DNA of 64,000 bases from Picochlorum sp. 'celeri' (taxonomy: Eukaryota > Chlorophyta > Trebouxiophyceae), in NCBI GenBank assembly GCA_010909725.1, contig JAACMV010000005.1:62001-126000 (forward strand), written 5' to 3'. The notes below the pieces were generated by a model. It searched no databases, was not told the origin of the DNA, and saw nothing but the letters and a program-made list of their open reading frames with translations. Every line of letters begins with the position of its first letter. Position 1 is the first letter of the stretch. Of the stretch, positions 1 through 11,010 are shown one piece after another. Made by a program: the position numbers and the translations under genes.

Positions 1-1759
1 TCTTGACTCATTTTGGACCATCCAGAAAAACTGGGTTTTCCGGCATCGTTGGTATAAGGTGACAGCCTCTTGATAACATCAATCAAATTCTGACATACAT
101 CATAGCCGGTTTCAGTTAAATACAGTGTGAAATTTCGCTCGAGATAATCTGGCAAAGAAAGAAACTGTAAGTTAATTTTGGGCAATGGATATACAGAGTG
201 TGTTGCTTCATTAACGTTAGGGATCAACGATTGATCGATGATAAGTTTCTCGTCCGGGTAGATGGGTAAGTTTTCCACTGCCCGCCTCCCTGCGGAAGGC
301 AACTTCAGTTCCTCCTCGAATATGGTCTCCAACAAGTTTCTGCCGAATAATTCGTAGTCTTGAGTCCTGGCGAGTTTCAATTGGTCACAAACCAGCTTCT
401 TAATATCATCATCACTCATCTTTGCCAGATACTTCTTCATTTTATCTGTAGAACAGAGATCCTTGGCGGAAGAAAATGAGGTCTCTTTCAAGTCCTCCCA
501 AAAGGAGAAAAACAATCTTTCAATCTTTTGTGTGTACCCATAGAAAGACCTCATTGCTTGCTCATACGATATTACCTCTCCAGTCAGATTGTCTACAGCA
601 GCATCCAGGGAATCAAACAGAGATGATATGTATGCATGCAAGCATTCAGTCTCATTAGTTTTGAGCATAGCTTTGCAACACTGCAACTTGGCCCTAAAAT
701 TGCAGCGAACTAAATAGGTGGCAAAAAATCTTCTAGTGGGCAGTTGAGATATGATATCCTTTAAGAATACTAACGCTGCTTTCATGTAGCTCAAAGAGTG
801 GGCACATGCCTCACCTTCAGACCTCTTGAATGACTCAATCACATCATCTACAAGCCATGGCAGGAATTTGGCTTCTATTGAATCGAAGACAGATGCTCCT
901 GAATGTTGTTTCTTTATTTTGCTTTCTTTTTTCAGTAGATGTCTCCACTTTTTTGCCAATTCTGGTCTGGTCTGAAGTTCAAGTTGCCTCCTTTCTTCTG
1001 GGAGTTGAGACCACATCGCCAAACTGCATATTTTCATCACGCAGGGCCGCACAATTGTATTCTCCAAAGATTGAATGGCATTGGAAAGAAATTTCATCGC
1101 AAGTGTTGCTTCAATAATACTGAAGCGCCCTTCGTACAGAAAGCACAAAACTTGTTTGAAGAATTGCTCAAACATTCCTTCTGCATAGCTTGTCACCGGC
1201 TCCCATGCAGTGGGAAGGGCCTGATCAAACTTCTCGTTTAACATTAGCATCATCGACATCAGAAAAGATGACTTTTCTAACCCTTGATCAAAATAGGGGA
1301 GTAGAACGTCCTCAAGCAGTCCATGGAACTCCAAATTCTGAACAGTCTTCACAGACGGATAGACTTTGCCATCTCCCAGCATCTCTTTGTATATGTTATC
1401 TACGCTTTGCAGGCGAGACCATGGCTTCTCGTCCTTCATCCCTACATTTTCGCTCCCTGTGACTGGACTGACCTTGCTCCTCTTCCGTGTCTCTTTTCCA
1501 ACTGCAGGCTCTGTTATATCATCAGCTACTCGCTTCTTTTTCAAACCATTCTGCATGATAATTTTCTGCGTCAGTCATGATCAATATAAACGATGCATCT
1601 TTTCAGACTCGGACATACCACTTCAACCTCCGACTGCAACGCTTCGGCCAGTCTGGCTACGAGTATTTCCTTTTTTCCTTTGCTAGGCAATCCTAATTTT
1701 TGTAATCTATCTCGGAGCTCTGCAACCTTGAGGGTTCTGATATCTTCCTTTGCATCCAT
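1..1759 (-). CDS. AQR: Aquarius-like intron-binding spliceosomal protein, N-terminal part, with SAP domain
   Basis: Partial: the frame runs off the left edge, so the helicase core is outside. AQR is an SF1 helicase-fold protein that binds the intron upstream of the branch point in the spliceosome (family knowledge). Exon 1 (1619-1759) encodes a 47-residue SAP DNA/RNA-binding motif (TLKVAELRDRLQKLGLPSKG). A 68-bp GTATGT...GCAG intron (1551-1618) leads in phase 0 into a lysine/arginine-rich linker and then the helical N-terminal AQR domain. Recognisable blocks are LMLNEKFDQALPTAWEP, LPTRRFF and LPKINLQFLSLPDYLERNF, in the order seen in human AQR. A SAP domain is not part of AQR proteins I know; the join rests on a clean intron and unbroken frame. 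Confidence 0.85.
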
Positions 1760-2092
1760 CGTACCATAAACTAATCAACACCGCATGAGCGACCAGCCGT
1801 TTTCTCAGGCTTGTCAGAATGACAAGATCAGGAAATGTTACAGTAAGAATATATCATTTTAACATCATTTGGTTCAGTTGATGATCTTCTCATATTCATG
1901 AACTCCAAACCAAATGGATATCTAATTAAAGAAGCATCCAAGTAATAATCCATATCGAATTCATTCTTTCTGCATTTGAATCATTCATTATCATTATTTC
2001 CATGTAGTTCTTCTGTGGCAGAAGTGCTGGAGCTGCACCATTCATCCCGCTGACTGATCAATGGACCTAACAGACGAGTTCAAAAAGGAACG

Positions 2093-2842
2093 ATGAAGGT
2101 TTTATTAGTCATAGCTCATCCCGATGATGAGTGTATGTTTTTCTGTCCTAGCCTATCAAGGTTACAAAAGCGGGGTGGAGAGGTACACGTTCTGTGTTTA
2201 AGTTCAGGTAAGCAACAGGGCCGTTTGCATTCCGTACGCAAGTATACTTACGTAGGAATGAGGAAGAAAGCTGACATGACTTGCTCCATTCATGCAGGAG
2301 ATTGTCACGGTCTAGGGCAGCGTAGAAAATGCGAGTTGTACATGAGTTGCAGTGTCTTGGGGATACCTAGGAGGCATGTTCAGATCATAGAGGATGGTGG
2401 TCTACGTGACGGAATGGGGAATGTATGGGAGCAGGAGCGAGTAAAACAATATGTAGTCCAATGTATGCGGGATATAAGACCAGATATTGTGCTATCGTTC
2501 GACACATATGGAGTTTCGGGGCATCTGAATCATAGTGGGACTGCAGCAGGAGTGTTATTAGCGTATAGGACATGCTGTCAGCTGAAAGATTTGCAAGGAA
2601 TGTCGTTATATATCTTGAAAAGTTCGAATATCGTCACGAAGTACTCCGGTATATTATCTTATGCTTTCATCAAAATGCTGTATAGGGCAAATGGATCATG
2701 CTTATTCCATAACTTTGATCTCAGGAGAGCATGGCAGGCCATGTCTTGCCACCAGACTCAGTGGACTTGGTACCGACGATTCTTCATCCTATTTTCACAA
2801 TACACATTTTTCAATCTTCTCTGCGACGTCCGATATATTTAA
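2093..2842 (+). CDS. PIGL: GlcNAc-PI de-N-acetylase PIG-L
   Basis: Catalyses step 2 of GPI-anchor synthesis, removing acetate from GlcNAc-phosphatidylinositol at the ER. The N-terminal metal motif is AHPDDE (residues 8-13). Further family blocks are CxVLGIP, VLSFDTYGVSGHLNH (second metal/catalytic histidines) and AMSCHQTQWTWYRRFFILFSQY near the C-terminus. One intron (2208-2297, GTAAGC...GCAG) is exactly 90 bp with no stop, so retention would insert 30 residues in frame; it is recognised because the family has no insert after LSSG. The spliced protein is about 219 residues, slightly shorter than animal PIG-L, which has an N-terminal membrane anchor that is not seen here. The CDS end overlaps the convergent kinase gene by 48 bp. 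Confidence 0.88.
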   Translation: MKVLLVIAHPDDECMFFCPSLSRLQKRGGEVHVLCLSSGKQQGRLHSVRKYTYVGMRKKADMTCSIHAGDCHGLGQRRKCELYMSCSVLGIPRRHVQIIEDGGLRDGMGNVWEQERVKQYVVQCMRDIRPDIVLSFDTYGVSGHLNHSGTAAGVLLAYRTCCQLKDLQGMSLYILKSSNIVTKYSGILSYAFIKMLYRANGSCLFHNFDLRRAWQAMSCHQTQWTWYRRFFILFSQYTFFNLLCDVRYI

Positions 2843-3385
2843 TACATATTGTTTTACTACATTGACCTGTTCATCAGGGGACAGAGTCGTTGTATCCACC
2901 GAGAGAAACTCCAAACCTTCCTCTTGCAGATGCCACTGTTCCTTGCCCTGGTACTTGTGCACCAGCTCCTCGATGTCTTCCATACTTGCTGGTTTGTGAC
3001 AAGTTTCTTTTGTGGCTTCTTGGCTCCGAACACGCAGTCTTTCAGCCCATAAGTCAATATTTGATGACTTGCACTCCACAAGTACAATGAAACCATTGCT
3101 TTCCTCTGCGATGGCCTTCATTCGACAGTACAATGATTGTTTTGAAAGAGGACTGTCGACAATGACGTTCATGCCCAAAGATGCTAATCTTTTGACACAG
3201 TTGACCATGATGTCGTAGCTGATATCGTTCAGTATCGAACCTGATACAATGTCTGACAGGGGCTGGAGCGCATTCCTTGCATCATCCTTGTCAACAACGG
3301 CGCTTCTCAGCTCTTTCGCGAGTGCATTGGCAAGATGACTCTTTCCAGATCCAGGATAACCTTTCATTAGCACTATAAGTACCAT
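2795..3385 (-). CDS. P-loop kinase / AAA_33-type NTPase
   Basis: Intronless 196-residue protein starting almost directly with a Walker A motif (GYPGSGKS, residues 9-16), then VDKDDARNAL and NVIVDSPLS, which fit the substrate-lid and Walker B regions of zeta-toxin/polynucleotide-kinase-like AAA_33 ATPases. Similar short proteins of unknown substrate occur in land plants. An LVECKSSNIDLWAERLRVR block resembles the LID arginine region of small-molecule kinases. The gene ends inside the 3' end of PIG-L (48-bp coding overlap) and its start lies about 40 bp from a divergent small ORF. The substrate cannot be predicted. Confidence 0.75.
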   Translation of the reverse strand: MVLIVLMKGYPGSGKSHLANALAKELRSAVVDKDDARNALQPLSDIVSGSILNDISYDIMVNCVKRLASLGMNVIVDSPLSKQSLYCRMKAIAEESNGFIVLVECKSSNIDLWAERLRVRSQEATKETCHKPASMEDIEELVHKYQGKEQWHLQEEGLEFLSVDTTTLSPDEQVNVVKQYVLNISDVAEKIEKCVL

Positions 3386-3427
3386 ATTTATCTCTGAATA
3401 TGTGTATACGGTATCCTATTGCGCACA

Positions 3428-3655
3428 ATGGTGAGCAGGAGTGCGAGGAGGAAGAAGGTCAAACGGGCGAAGAGACGTGCGGGAGAAGCGGTATGCGACG
3501 CTTGTCCTTCAACGTGGAGGGCGAAACTACAGATCCAAGGAAAGATAGAAAAAGTCTCGCTCACCAGAGCGATGAAAATATTGAAGGAGAAACGTAGGCA
3601 GCCCCCCACCGTTTTTCCTCGAAAAACTTTCAAAAATTTGAATTCAAATGGATGA
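3428..3655 (+). CDS. Small basic hypothetical protein
   Basis: A 75-codon ORF starting MVSRSARRKKVKRAKRRAGE, about one third lysine/arginine, with one CxxC pair. The in-frame ATG at 3428 is chosen; an upstream alternative is at 3419. The start lies 42 bp from the divergent kinase start, so the two could share a bidirectional promoter. Composition suggests a nucleolar, ribosome-associated or organelle-targeted peptide, but I recognise no family. It could be 5'-untranslated sequence of the neighbour instead. Confidence 0.3.
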   Translation: MVSRSARRKKVKRAKRRAGEAVCDACPSTWRAKLQIQGKIEKVSLTRAMKILKEKRRQPPTVFPRKTFKNLNSNG

Positions 3656-3681
3656 ACGATTCGGAAAATTCAGAAATCGTA

Positions 3682-5902
3682 TTACTCATATATTTTAAAA
3701 TTATTGCCGTCTAGTGCTATTTTCTCCCGGAGTAACAGCACGTTCATAAACTTACTCAAGTCCTCCAGGGACCTGTCATATGGTGGATCGGTGACAAACA
3801 TCTTGAGCATATTGTGGATCCTTTCGAGAGGTAATGCATCGAAATTAGTGAGCATTCCCAGTATAAATGGCTCCAGGTAGTTCATGCTGGAGTCATTCTC
3901 GTCCGCTCCATCTTTATTTTCAATGTCAATAGTTGTAGCAGGTCTGGTTATTGTTTCATTCCTTGTCAGAAGTTTCTTCTCATCCATGGACAACACTCCC
4001 TCGTTCACCCAAAATATAACATTTGGCATCACAGAAGACTCTTCGACCTTCAGGTGATTGCATACCTGGTCGACAGACAATGAATCAGTTGATTCAAATT
4101 GGAGAATAATGCTAGCTTGAATGGGCGTAACATGGTACTGCACTTCCTCTTCCCCTACTCTCAAACTCAATGACACTTCTCCCAGACTCTTTTTCCACTT
4201 TAATTTTCTTGGAGCCTTTTGATGATGGTATCGTTCACCGAAAACCTTCAAGGTGTCTTGAACTGATCTGGGCAATTCAAAATCAAGATCGCTTTCGCTG
4301 CAAGAAGGCCAGTACTGATCCGAAGTTACCAGCACTTTTAGTGCTTTCATTGGTATACCGCACGCATTGTCTTCAAATCCCTGCTGTACGGTAGTATGCA
4401 GCCTCTTTGAATCATGCACATCTCTCATCATGATTTCTGCACTGTGTAAAGCTGAGTCGCCAAATCTCACCTTGAGCAACTCAAGAGTCTTCAACTCTCT
4501 GGAACAGTCAAAATCAATCCTTCGAATTAGCCGCTCACCCAGCATGGAGCGGTAGGCTGACAAGAACAATTCCTTTGTTCCATAAATATTTGTGAGCAAC
4601 GATATTGTATCTTGAATGGATTGGTGCTGTGGTGCATTTTTAGGGGCAATCTCAAGCGGAGCCGCATTCCAGTTACTAATTCCTTTGATTGCGGATTCGT
4701 CATCTTTATAAAAAGGACTTGATCCCACCTCTGCTGCTGATAGCAGAAAGGAATCATCACCATTTCCATCTGTCAGCAGGATGACAATATTCCTGATTGT
4801 GTCCTTCCTAGACCGGAGATAATGCTGAATGGGCTTGCTTATGACATCCAAAATATATCCAGATGGCTCTATATACTTCAAAACTTTGATCGTCGAAATA
4901 TAATGCTTAATAATGTCCAAAGTACAAGCACCTGGGTGTAACAATCTGGACTGGATAGCATCGCTGAACTTCTTAATCAAGACCCCATATTCCCTGGTGC
5001 GTGTAATGCACTGCTTCAAATCGCCTAATGCTGGCAAACTCTCGGGATATTCGGTCACAAGATCGAACAGGCAATCAATCATCTGCTCTTGTACCACCTC
5101 AAACACAGGGCTTCCAAGTTGTCTCACCCAATCATCCCTGCCTAATCCCTGTTTTCATCCGTTGGAGATTAACACGTCAGAATTTTAGAATAGTCATGAT
5201 TTTTCACTGCATACGCACCGTTGTCTCAAAATATTTCTCCAGGGTATTGTTCATGTACGCATGAACGTCTTGCAGGATGGATTGACCAGGCTCCTGGATA
5301 ATCTCCTTGCTTTTCAAAAACAGATGCTTCCTCAATGCAGTATATGATACCATGTTGAGCAAACTATTCAGCCCAAGGGCTCGAATTCGTGACGAAATAT
5401 CAACTACGCTTGATAAAGAGCTGAGGGAGCCCTGCCCAACTTCTTCTAAAGTAAGCTCGTGCAACCTCGAAAGGCTTTCTGCATGTGTAGTGTTGCGTGT
5501 GAGATATTAGCAAATAGTGATGGAGATTCCCACCAACTTGGACAGGAATGTTCCAGTACCCTCGAAGAAGCTTCAACGACCCACTCAGACAAACAGCCAC
5601 GAGGCATAGAATGCTCAAGAGGACTTAAGTGTGATCTTACCTAGAAAGCATCTATTTGTAGATAATTCTGCTGCTATCATGGCCCTTGACATCGACATTA
5701 CATGACTAGATGCCGGACCAAGGGACGGTTTGGCATCCTGAAGTCTACAGGCCAAGAGGCTTGACCACTGATCCATAGCCAACATCACGCTGTCCAATGG
5801 ATCTCTATCATAATTCTTCGTTACGTCCACTGCATCGAATACGTCACGCTTTGCAGTCCTCAGGCTCTCAACGACTCGAGCACTGCTCTCGCGAGCAAAA
5901 CC
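3682..5902 (-). CDS. APC2: Anaphase-promoting complex subunit 2 (cullin-like)
   Basis: Cullin-homology scaffold of the APC/C ubiquitin ligase, which pairs with the RING subunit APC11. Exons read 5641-5902, 5219-5478 and 3682-5148, joined by 162-bp and 70-bp introns (GTAAGA...GCAG and GTGCGT...ACAG). Diagnostic blocks are RSRKDTIRNIVILLTDGN, LLTNIYGTKELFLSAYRSML, GERLIRRIDFD and the cullin beta-sheet/winged-helix end. The C-terminus is the APC2 winged helix (ERIHNMLKMFVTDPPYDRSL). The visible part is about 660 residues against roughly 800 in the family. The N-terminus is unresolved: frame continues to an AG at about 5903 with no ATG, so a short first exon further upstream is likely. Confidence 0.85.
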
Positions 5903-6039
5903 CTAGTGGATAAACATAGTGCTACAGTCTTCTCATGGATGAGTCAAAGAATTGCTATAGAAAAATTCATAGAATACTCTGTTCTTTTAATCTGGCTGTA
6001 CCCGTTAACCATTGTCCAGTAGTAGTACTGGACTAGTCT

Positions 6040-6125
6040 CGACTTTCAGATCTCAGATCTGAGATCTAGATTTAAATCAAATTTGATGAGATCTCACACG
6101 TGAGAGCCCTATATATATACAGGCA
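6040..6125 (+). promoter_or_regulatory. Palindrome-rich promoter with TATA box
   Basis: A perfect 20-bp palindrome (6048-6067, three phased AGATCT units) is followed by GATTTAAATC, CAAATTTG and a CACGTG-containing near-palindrome, then TATATATATA at about 6110-6119. It sits between the divergent APC2 and methyltransferase genes, about 130 bp before the latter's ATG. Assignment as a promoter is inferred from position and the TATA box. Confidence 0.5.
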
Positions 6126-6250
6126 AAAATTTTTTTTTTGTATACATGAGCTTATTACGTAATTAGACAACTGTAGAATATACATTTATTGTGTTCGCTC
6201 TCATCATCCAGAACAGCTAAAAAGTATGCAACCTGCTGTCCCGCGTGTGC

Positions 6251-7027
6251 ATGGGTTCAGAGTTCATGACTGATTTTTCACTCGAGTTTGAGCGTTGGAC
6301 TGATGGGGAAAGAGAGCTTAAATACTTGACTCATCTGGATAGGTGGGAGGTGCACTCGGCAGAGTCAATAGTTGTTCGGCTATACGATTTGCAACTGACC
6401 GTGGAGCAAAAGCCCAGGGACTTGTCACACGATAAGCTCGGAGTTGGAGCATGTGTTTGGGATGGAGCAATCATACTCTCCGCCTACTTGGCATCTCAGC
6501 CTCGACATCGATACATTGGATGCAAGGCAATCGAACTGGGCGCAGGAGTCGGACTTGTATCTTTAGTTTTGGGCAAGATGGGTGGACACGTGCATGCAAC
6601 GGAGCTTGAGAAACTTGTTCCCCTGTTACGTACGAATGTTGAGAAAAACGGCTTGGATAGAGTAGTGCCGGAAAAGGGTCATGTAGACGTGTCGCCATTA
6701 GAATGGGGCTCTGCAGATGGAATGAAACGTGCACTGGACCTGTGCCATGACGGATACCCTGATTTGGTTTTGGCTTCTGATTGCTGTTACATTGATGGCG
6801 AGGGTCCCTCGCCAAATACCGTCGAGTTTGTTAGACTATGCAGAGCATTATGTTCTGAAAAGACAAGACTCTTGATCAGTTTAGAAAGGCGCTCCTCAGA
6901 AGTGAGAGATATTTTCATCGAGCAAGTTTTAAAACAATTCAAGACAGTGAAGCGCATTAACCTGTCAAAGCTACCAAAGAGTCTCAATATCGATCACTGT
7001 GATCTGTGGGATATTTCGGTCTCTTGA
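6251..7027 (+). CDS. METTL21-type protein lysine methyltransferase
   Basis: Intronless, about 258 residues. A Rossmann-fold SAM-binding core of the Methyltransf_16 family: WDGAIILSAYL (the W-D-A helix), AIELGAGVGLVSLVLGKMG (motif I), ATELEKL (acidic end of strand 2) and DLVLASDCCYID (post-I/motif IV, like the DxxY motif of METTL21 enzymes). Members methylate lysines on chaperones, elongation factors or valosin-containing protein; the substrate here cannot be told. The ATG at 6251 is chosen because the only upstream in-frame option is GTG. A stretch of acidic and aromatic residues precedes the core, as usual for the family. Confidence 0.8.
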   Translation: MGSEFMTDFSLEFERWTDGERELKYLTHLDRWEVHSAESIVVRLYDLQLTVEQKPRDLSHDKLGVGACVWDGAIILSAYLASQPRHRYIGCKAIELGAGVGLVSLVLGKMGGHVHATELEKLVPLLRTNVEKNGLDRVVPEKGHVDVSPLEWGSADGMKRALDLCHDGYPDLVLASDCCYIDGEGPSPNTVEFVRLCRALCSEKTRLLISLERRSSEVRDIFIEQVLKQFKTVKRINLSKLPKSLNIDHCDLWDISVS

Positions 7028-7068
7028 AGACATCTCTATGCGAGATATCATGCTGCCCTTAGCATTGG

Positions 7069-7889
7069 TTATTGCATGCCAAATGCAGCAAGGATATCAT
7101 GCTTTCTAAATTTGCCCCCATAGACTCTCTTGCCATCATCAGAAATCTGAGGGATTCGGCCAGTTTCCTTTCCCCGCTCGAATCTAATCAAGGTTGGCAA
7201 TTGATCTGATATGCCGGTCAAATGTATTTTGTAACGCTTTCCTACTGAGGGCCATCTAGAAACATCGATTTTTCCAAAGTGAACCCTGTCAGACGAATAT
7301 TGGTTGCTGATATCTGCGATGACGGGCTCAAGGATGAGGCACTGAGGAGACCACGGCGCGAAAAATTCGATGATCCAAGTGATGGATTCGTCGGTTTGGT
7401 TCTCGACTACATCTGTAAGGGTCTCAGGTGTAAACTCTGTCATCTTTGACTTCCCTGTGAAGAATGGCTGTGGAAAAGTCATTGCTATACCTAGGTAGCC
7501 AAAAATATAAATGAGAGACCACCTATAGTCCATATACCATGTTAATAAGGCAATCACGCTTTTACAAAAGAAAAAGACGTCCGCAAAATACCCATCCAAA
7601 CTCTGTCTTCTGAAAAACTTGAGAGACAAAGCGATGCCCAAGAGCGACAGAGATTGTCTTTCCTGCGTGAACAAATGTTTGTTCAATCAATGCATATGCA
7701 TCGTGATGTTAAGCGTAAAACCAATTCAGAATGGCAAAGTACCATTTTAAACAGCTCAAGTTCGCCACCAAGCTTTGAGCGAGAGAAATCATTTTGCGCG
7801 AGGAAATACTTTCTAATGAACTGATAAGACAATATAATAATGATATTTGAGATATAGTATCCCTGAAGGAAGCGATTATATGCAGCCAT
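7069..7889 (-). CDS. TMX2: TMX2-like thioredoxin-related transmembrane protein
   Basis: Two exons (7743-7889 and 7069-7662) separated by an 80-bp GTACTT...GCAG intron; 246 residues. N-terminal hydrophobic segments and a further pair around the WYMDYRWSLIYIFGYLGIAM stretch precede a thioredoxin fold: ITWIIEFFAPWSPQCLILEP, FGKIDVSRWPSVGKRYKI and QLPTLIRFERGKE. In human TMX2 the active site is SNDC with one cysteine; here it is SPQC, also a single cysteine, so a classical CxxC redox cycle is excluded. TMX2 sits at ER-mitochondria contacts in animals. No KKXX-type tail is seen. Confidence 0.82.
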
Positions 7890-8129
7890 GTCAACGAGTG
7901 CACAAGAACATGACCTTTCCTTGGTATGGGCAGGACAGAAGCGGCGGCGTATATTATACTATATTATATTAATTTCCAGCATTACACCCTTATTTGATGA
8001 TATAAAAGCGAACCAAGGTCATGCTCGATTGCTATCGAATCCCAACATCACGATTCCTTCGAAGGAACTCGAATTCGAGTTCAGACCAATTGATCACCAT
8101 GCATGGCCATGATCATCGAACGAAAACAA

Positions 8130-10842
8130 TCAGGCTTTTCTCGGTTTCTTAGTTGTTTTGGAAGATCCCTTCTTTCCAGGCTTCTTCTTTTCGTTGATTG
8201 ACAATGAGACTGCGACGTTCTTGTTCTGGATGTTGCTGAACTTCTGCTGCACGTCTCCTGGTTGCAGTTCCTCTGCTTCTTCTTCCTCGCCAACATCATT
8301 TACTCCTTCGTCACCAAAAGCATCTTCGATATCTCTCTTTTTTGATTCTTTCTTCAAGTTCTTTACAATATTTCCAGTTTTGCTTTTAAGCTTTTGCTGG
8401 TTGAAGGCCTTGGTAAATGCTGTCTTCACAGCCGTGGCAACTTCTTTGTACTCATCTCTTCCCCAAGGACCCTTCGTCTTAAACTTACCAATTTCAAGCA
8501 AGGTATCTACATCTTCACGATGAAGTGCATAATCGTTCATCAGTCCCAATGCAATCGGGATCCCTTCCTTTCCATGCAGTCGCAGAGGCTGAACAATAGC
8601 TTTCTTCAAAGGGGACCAATATTCCAGACGGAGAGATGTTCTATTCGCGCAAAAGTGAGCTGATGATATCATAGCAGTATGAATTTCTCCTAAGAGCCGT
8701 TTGTGTTTGGAATGGCTCGAGTTTTGGCCAAGCCATGATGTGAAGCGTGGGAAGTTTGGCTCATTGGGATACAATCCGAAAATCTGCCGCGGCCCTCTAG
8801 CATAGGAGGCTGGGTTGACTGTACCAAGAGCAGATGCAAAAGGCATAAGAGACCAGTTTTGATATTGTCGGACTGATCTAGACACAAGATCACCTCCAGA
8901 AAATTCCTCTGCAGCCTTGGCAAGGACCGCCATAACATTTAATTCAGATGCAGCAATCTTAGGCCTATGGTTGAGATAATTCTCCTGGACAAGTAACGGA
9001 ACAAGGTCTGAATCTTGAAATACAAGCTCTATTTGGTCAGAGAACGACAAAGAGCTGGATGCATCCATATCAAGGAGACGTCTGGCAGCCTCAAACGGAC
9101 TCATCTCAACATCTTTCGAGGCATCATTTGATAAGTCAGTGTAAGACAAATGATCGGTGCGCCTTCGAATCATCTGAAGTCTACCCAAAATTGCTCGAAT
9201 ATCACCTCCATTTGCATTTTGTATCACAGCATGCATGGTAGCCTCATTCATGTGCAGGCCTTCCTTCTGACAAATCATGGAGATCCTCTTTTGTATCTGC
9301 TGAAGAGTTGGCTTTCGAAAATCTAGCTCCATACAGTGATTTCTTAACGATTTTAGTTTCATGGAATATTTATCATTGCATACAGCAATTATAGGGACCT
9401 TTGACTTTGCAATCGTTCTGATCAAGTCCGAAACTCCACCTCTATCACCAGCAGACATTCCATCCACCTCATCCATGATGAGGCATAACTGCGTTCGGCA
9501 AGGCATGATTATGTCAGACATAATTTATAAAGATCAGCATATAGCAGTTACGTACTCTTTTTCCTTGACTCGCCTGAAGATTTAGCGACGAATTTGTTGA
9601 CATTTCTCGAACAATATTTGATAGTTTCCCACCTATGCCTTTCAGGACTGAGGAATCCGATTTCGATCTTGTATCACTAGCATTAACTTCGATCGGCTCA
9701 TATCCACATTCCTTTGCAATTATCAAGGCAGCAGAAGTCTTTCCGATGCCTGGGGAGCCTGAAAGTAGTACACATTTCTTGTGCTCCATAACCTTTCCTT
9801 TCCTCATGGAATTGGCCTTTCGCCCATGTAAATGCACATCTTCCCACTGTTTCAGCCAGCTCTTCAAGTCTGATATCAGAGCATTGTTACCAACAAGTTC
9901 GGAGGAACTCTTGGGCTTCCACTTATCAACCCAAAGCAGTTCTGAGCCATCTGATTTGACCCTAGATGAATTTTCCACAATAGAGCCAGCAGCCTTTCCC
10001 TTGTCGTAAATTTCACCAATACCAGCTTTTTTACCTGTTTCAGCAGACTGCTTGGCAGGAATAGAAGCGATTACAAGTGAAATGAGGCCATCCTCATCAA
10101 TTAGCTTCACACCCTTTGCCTTTGCTGTTTCAACTTTAGACTTTCCACTGTGCTCACCGACAATCAGGAAAGAAGTTTTCCCACTCACAGAAGATAATAC
10201 TCGACCTCCATGTGTGCGAATATATTCTTCCATCTCAGGACGAAGCATCGAGTCCAGCACTCCAGTGATGACAAAGGACTTGCCTGATAGAGCATCAGGG
10301 TGACCAATAGGTGCTTTATCCTTGGTCCCACGCATTTTCGGCTCATCTGGAGCCCTCCCTATGTAGCTAGCCTCAGATAGAAGAGTCATCTTTAGGTCTT
10401 TCGCATTTTCTGGGAGCAACTTTACAGCCTCATCGACAGCTGCAACTGCCTCCTTGGCATAAGGCCACCCTTCTCCGAAATTCTGCTTCAAAACAGGACC
10501 CTTCTGCTCCTTAATTTTCTCAAGTGACATTTGATCATCTGTTTTCGATGCTTTACTCTTTTGAGCAATGGCAGCGTCCACGTCCTCTTTAGGTACACCA
10601 GTATCGTCACCAGCGCCTGTGAGATCAAAAATTTCTGGAGCATCAGAGGAATTGGCGTTGTTATCTGTATAACAGAGAATGCTTTTTTAATAGAATCCCA
10701 TCAAGCAAATCCATACAATGATGATGCACCCATGGCGTTGGCAGTGTGTTTGTGACATCATTTCAAAATCATCCCACGTACCACTATTGCTCCTGGTCCC
10801 TCCAGTTCCTGGCTTACCCGCTAAGAATTTTCTAATGTCCAT
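8130..10842 (-). CDS. RFC1: Replication factor C subunit 1
   Basis: Large subunit of the clamp loader that opens PCNA at primer-template junctions. Exons 10782-10842, 9556-10664 and 8130-9488 give about 842 residues; introns are 117 and 67 bp. It begins MDIRKFLAG, the conserved PCNA-interaction start of RFC1. A BRCT domain follows (ALSGKSFVITGVLDSMLRPE through SFLIVGEHSGKSK). The AAA+ core has Walker A SGSPGIGKTSAA, Walker B LCLIMDEVDG and a Sensor region; the collar domain includes GPWGRDEYKEVATAVKTAFT. The C-terminus is lysine-rich, nuclear-localisation-like. It is shorter than animal RFC1, mainly in the N-terminal linker. The start is 168 bp from the divergent raffinose synthase-like gene. 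Confidence 0.92.
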
Positions 10843-11010
10843 TTTGCGCAATTATTATATAATGGGCGATGCAGTGCTCTAGAAGCCTTGCTAGCGGAAA
10901 TAATAATAATACCGGAAACGTGCCCTATCGCGATGGGATCCGATTGATCGGAGTACCCAATGGGAGATCGATCTCTAGAAGTTTGTTTTGCGTAGGATGT
11001 CTTGGATGCC

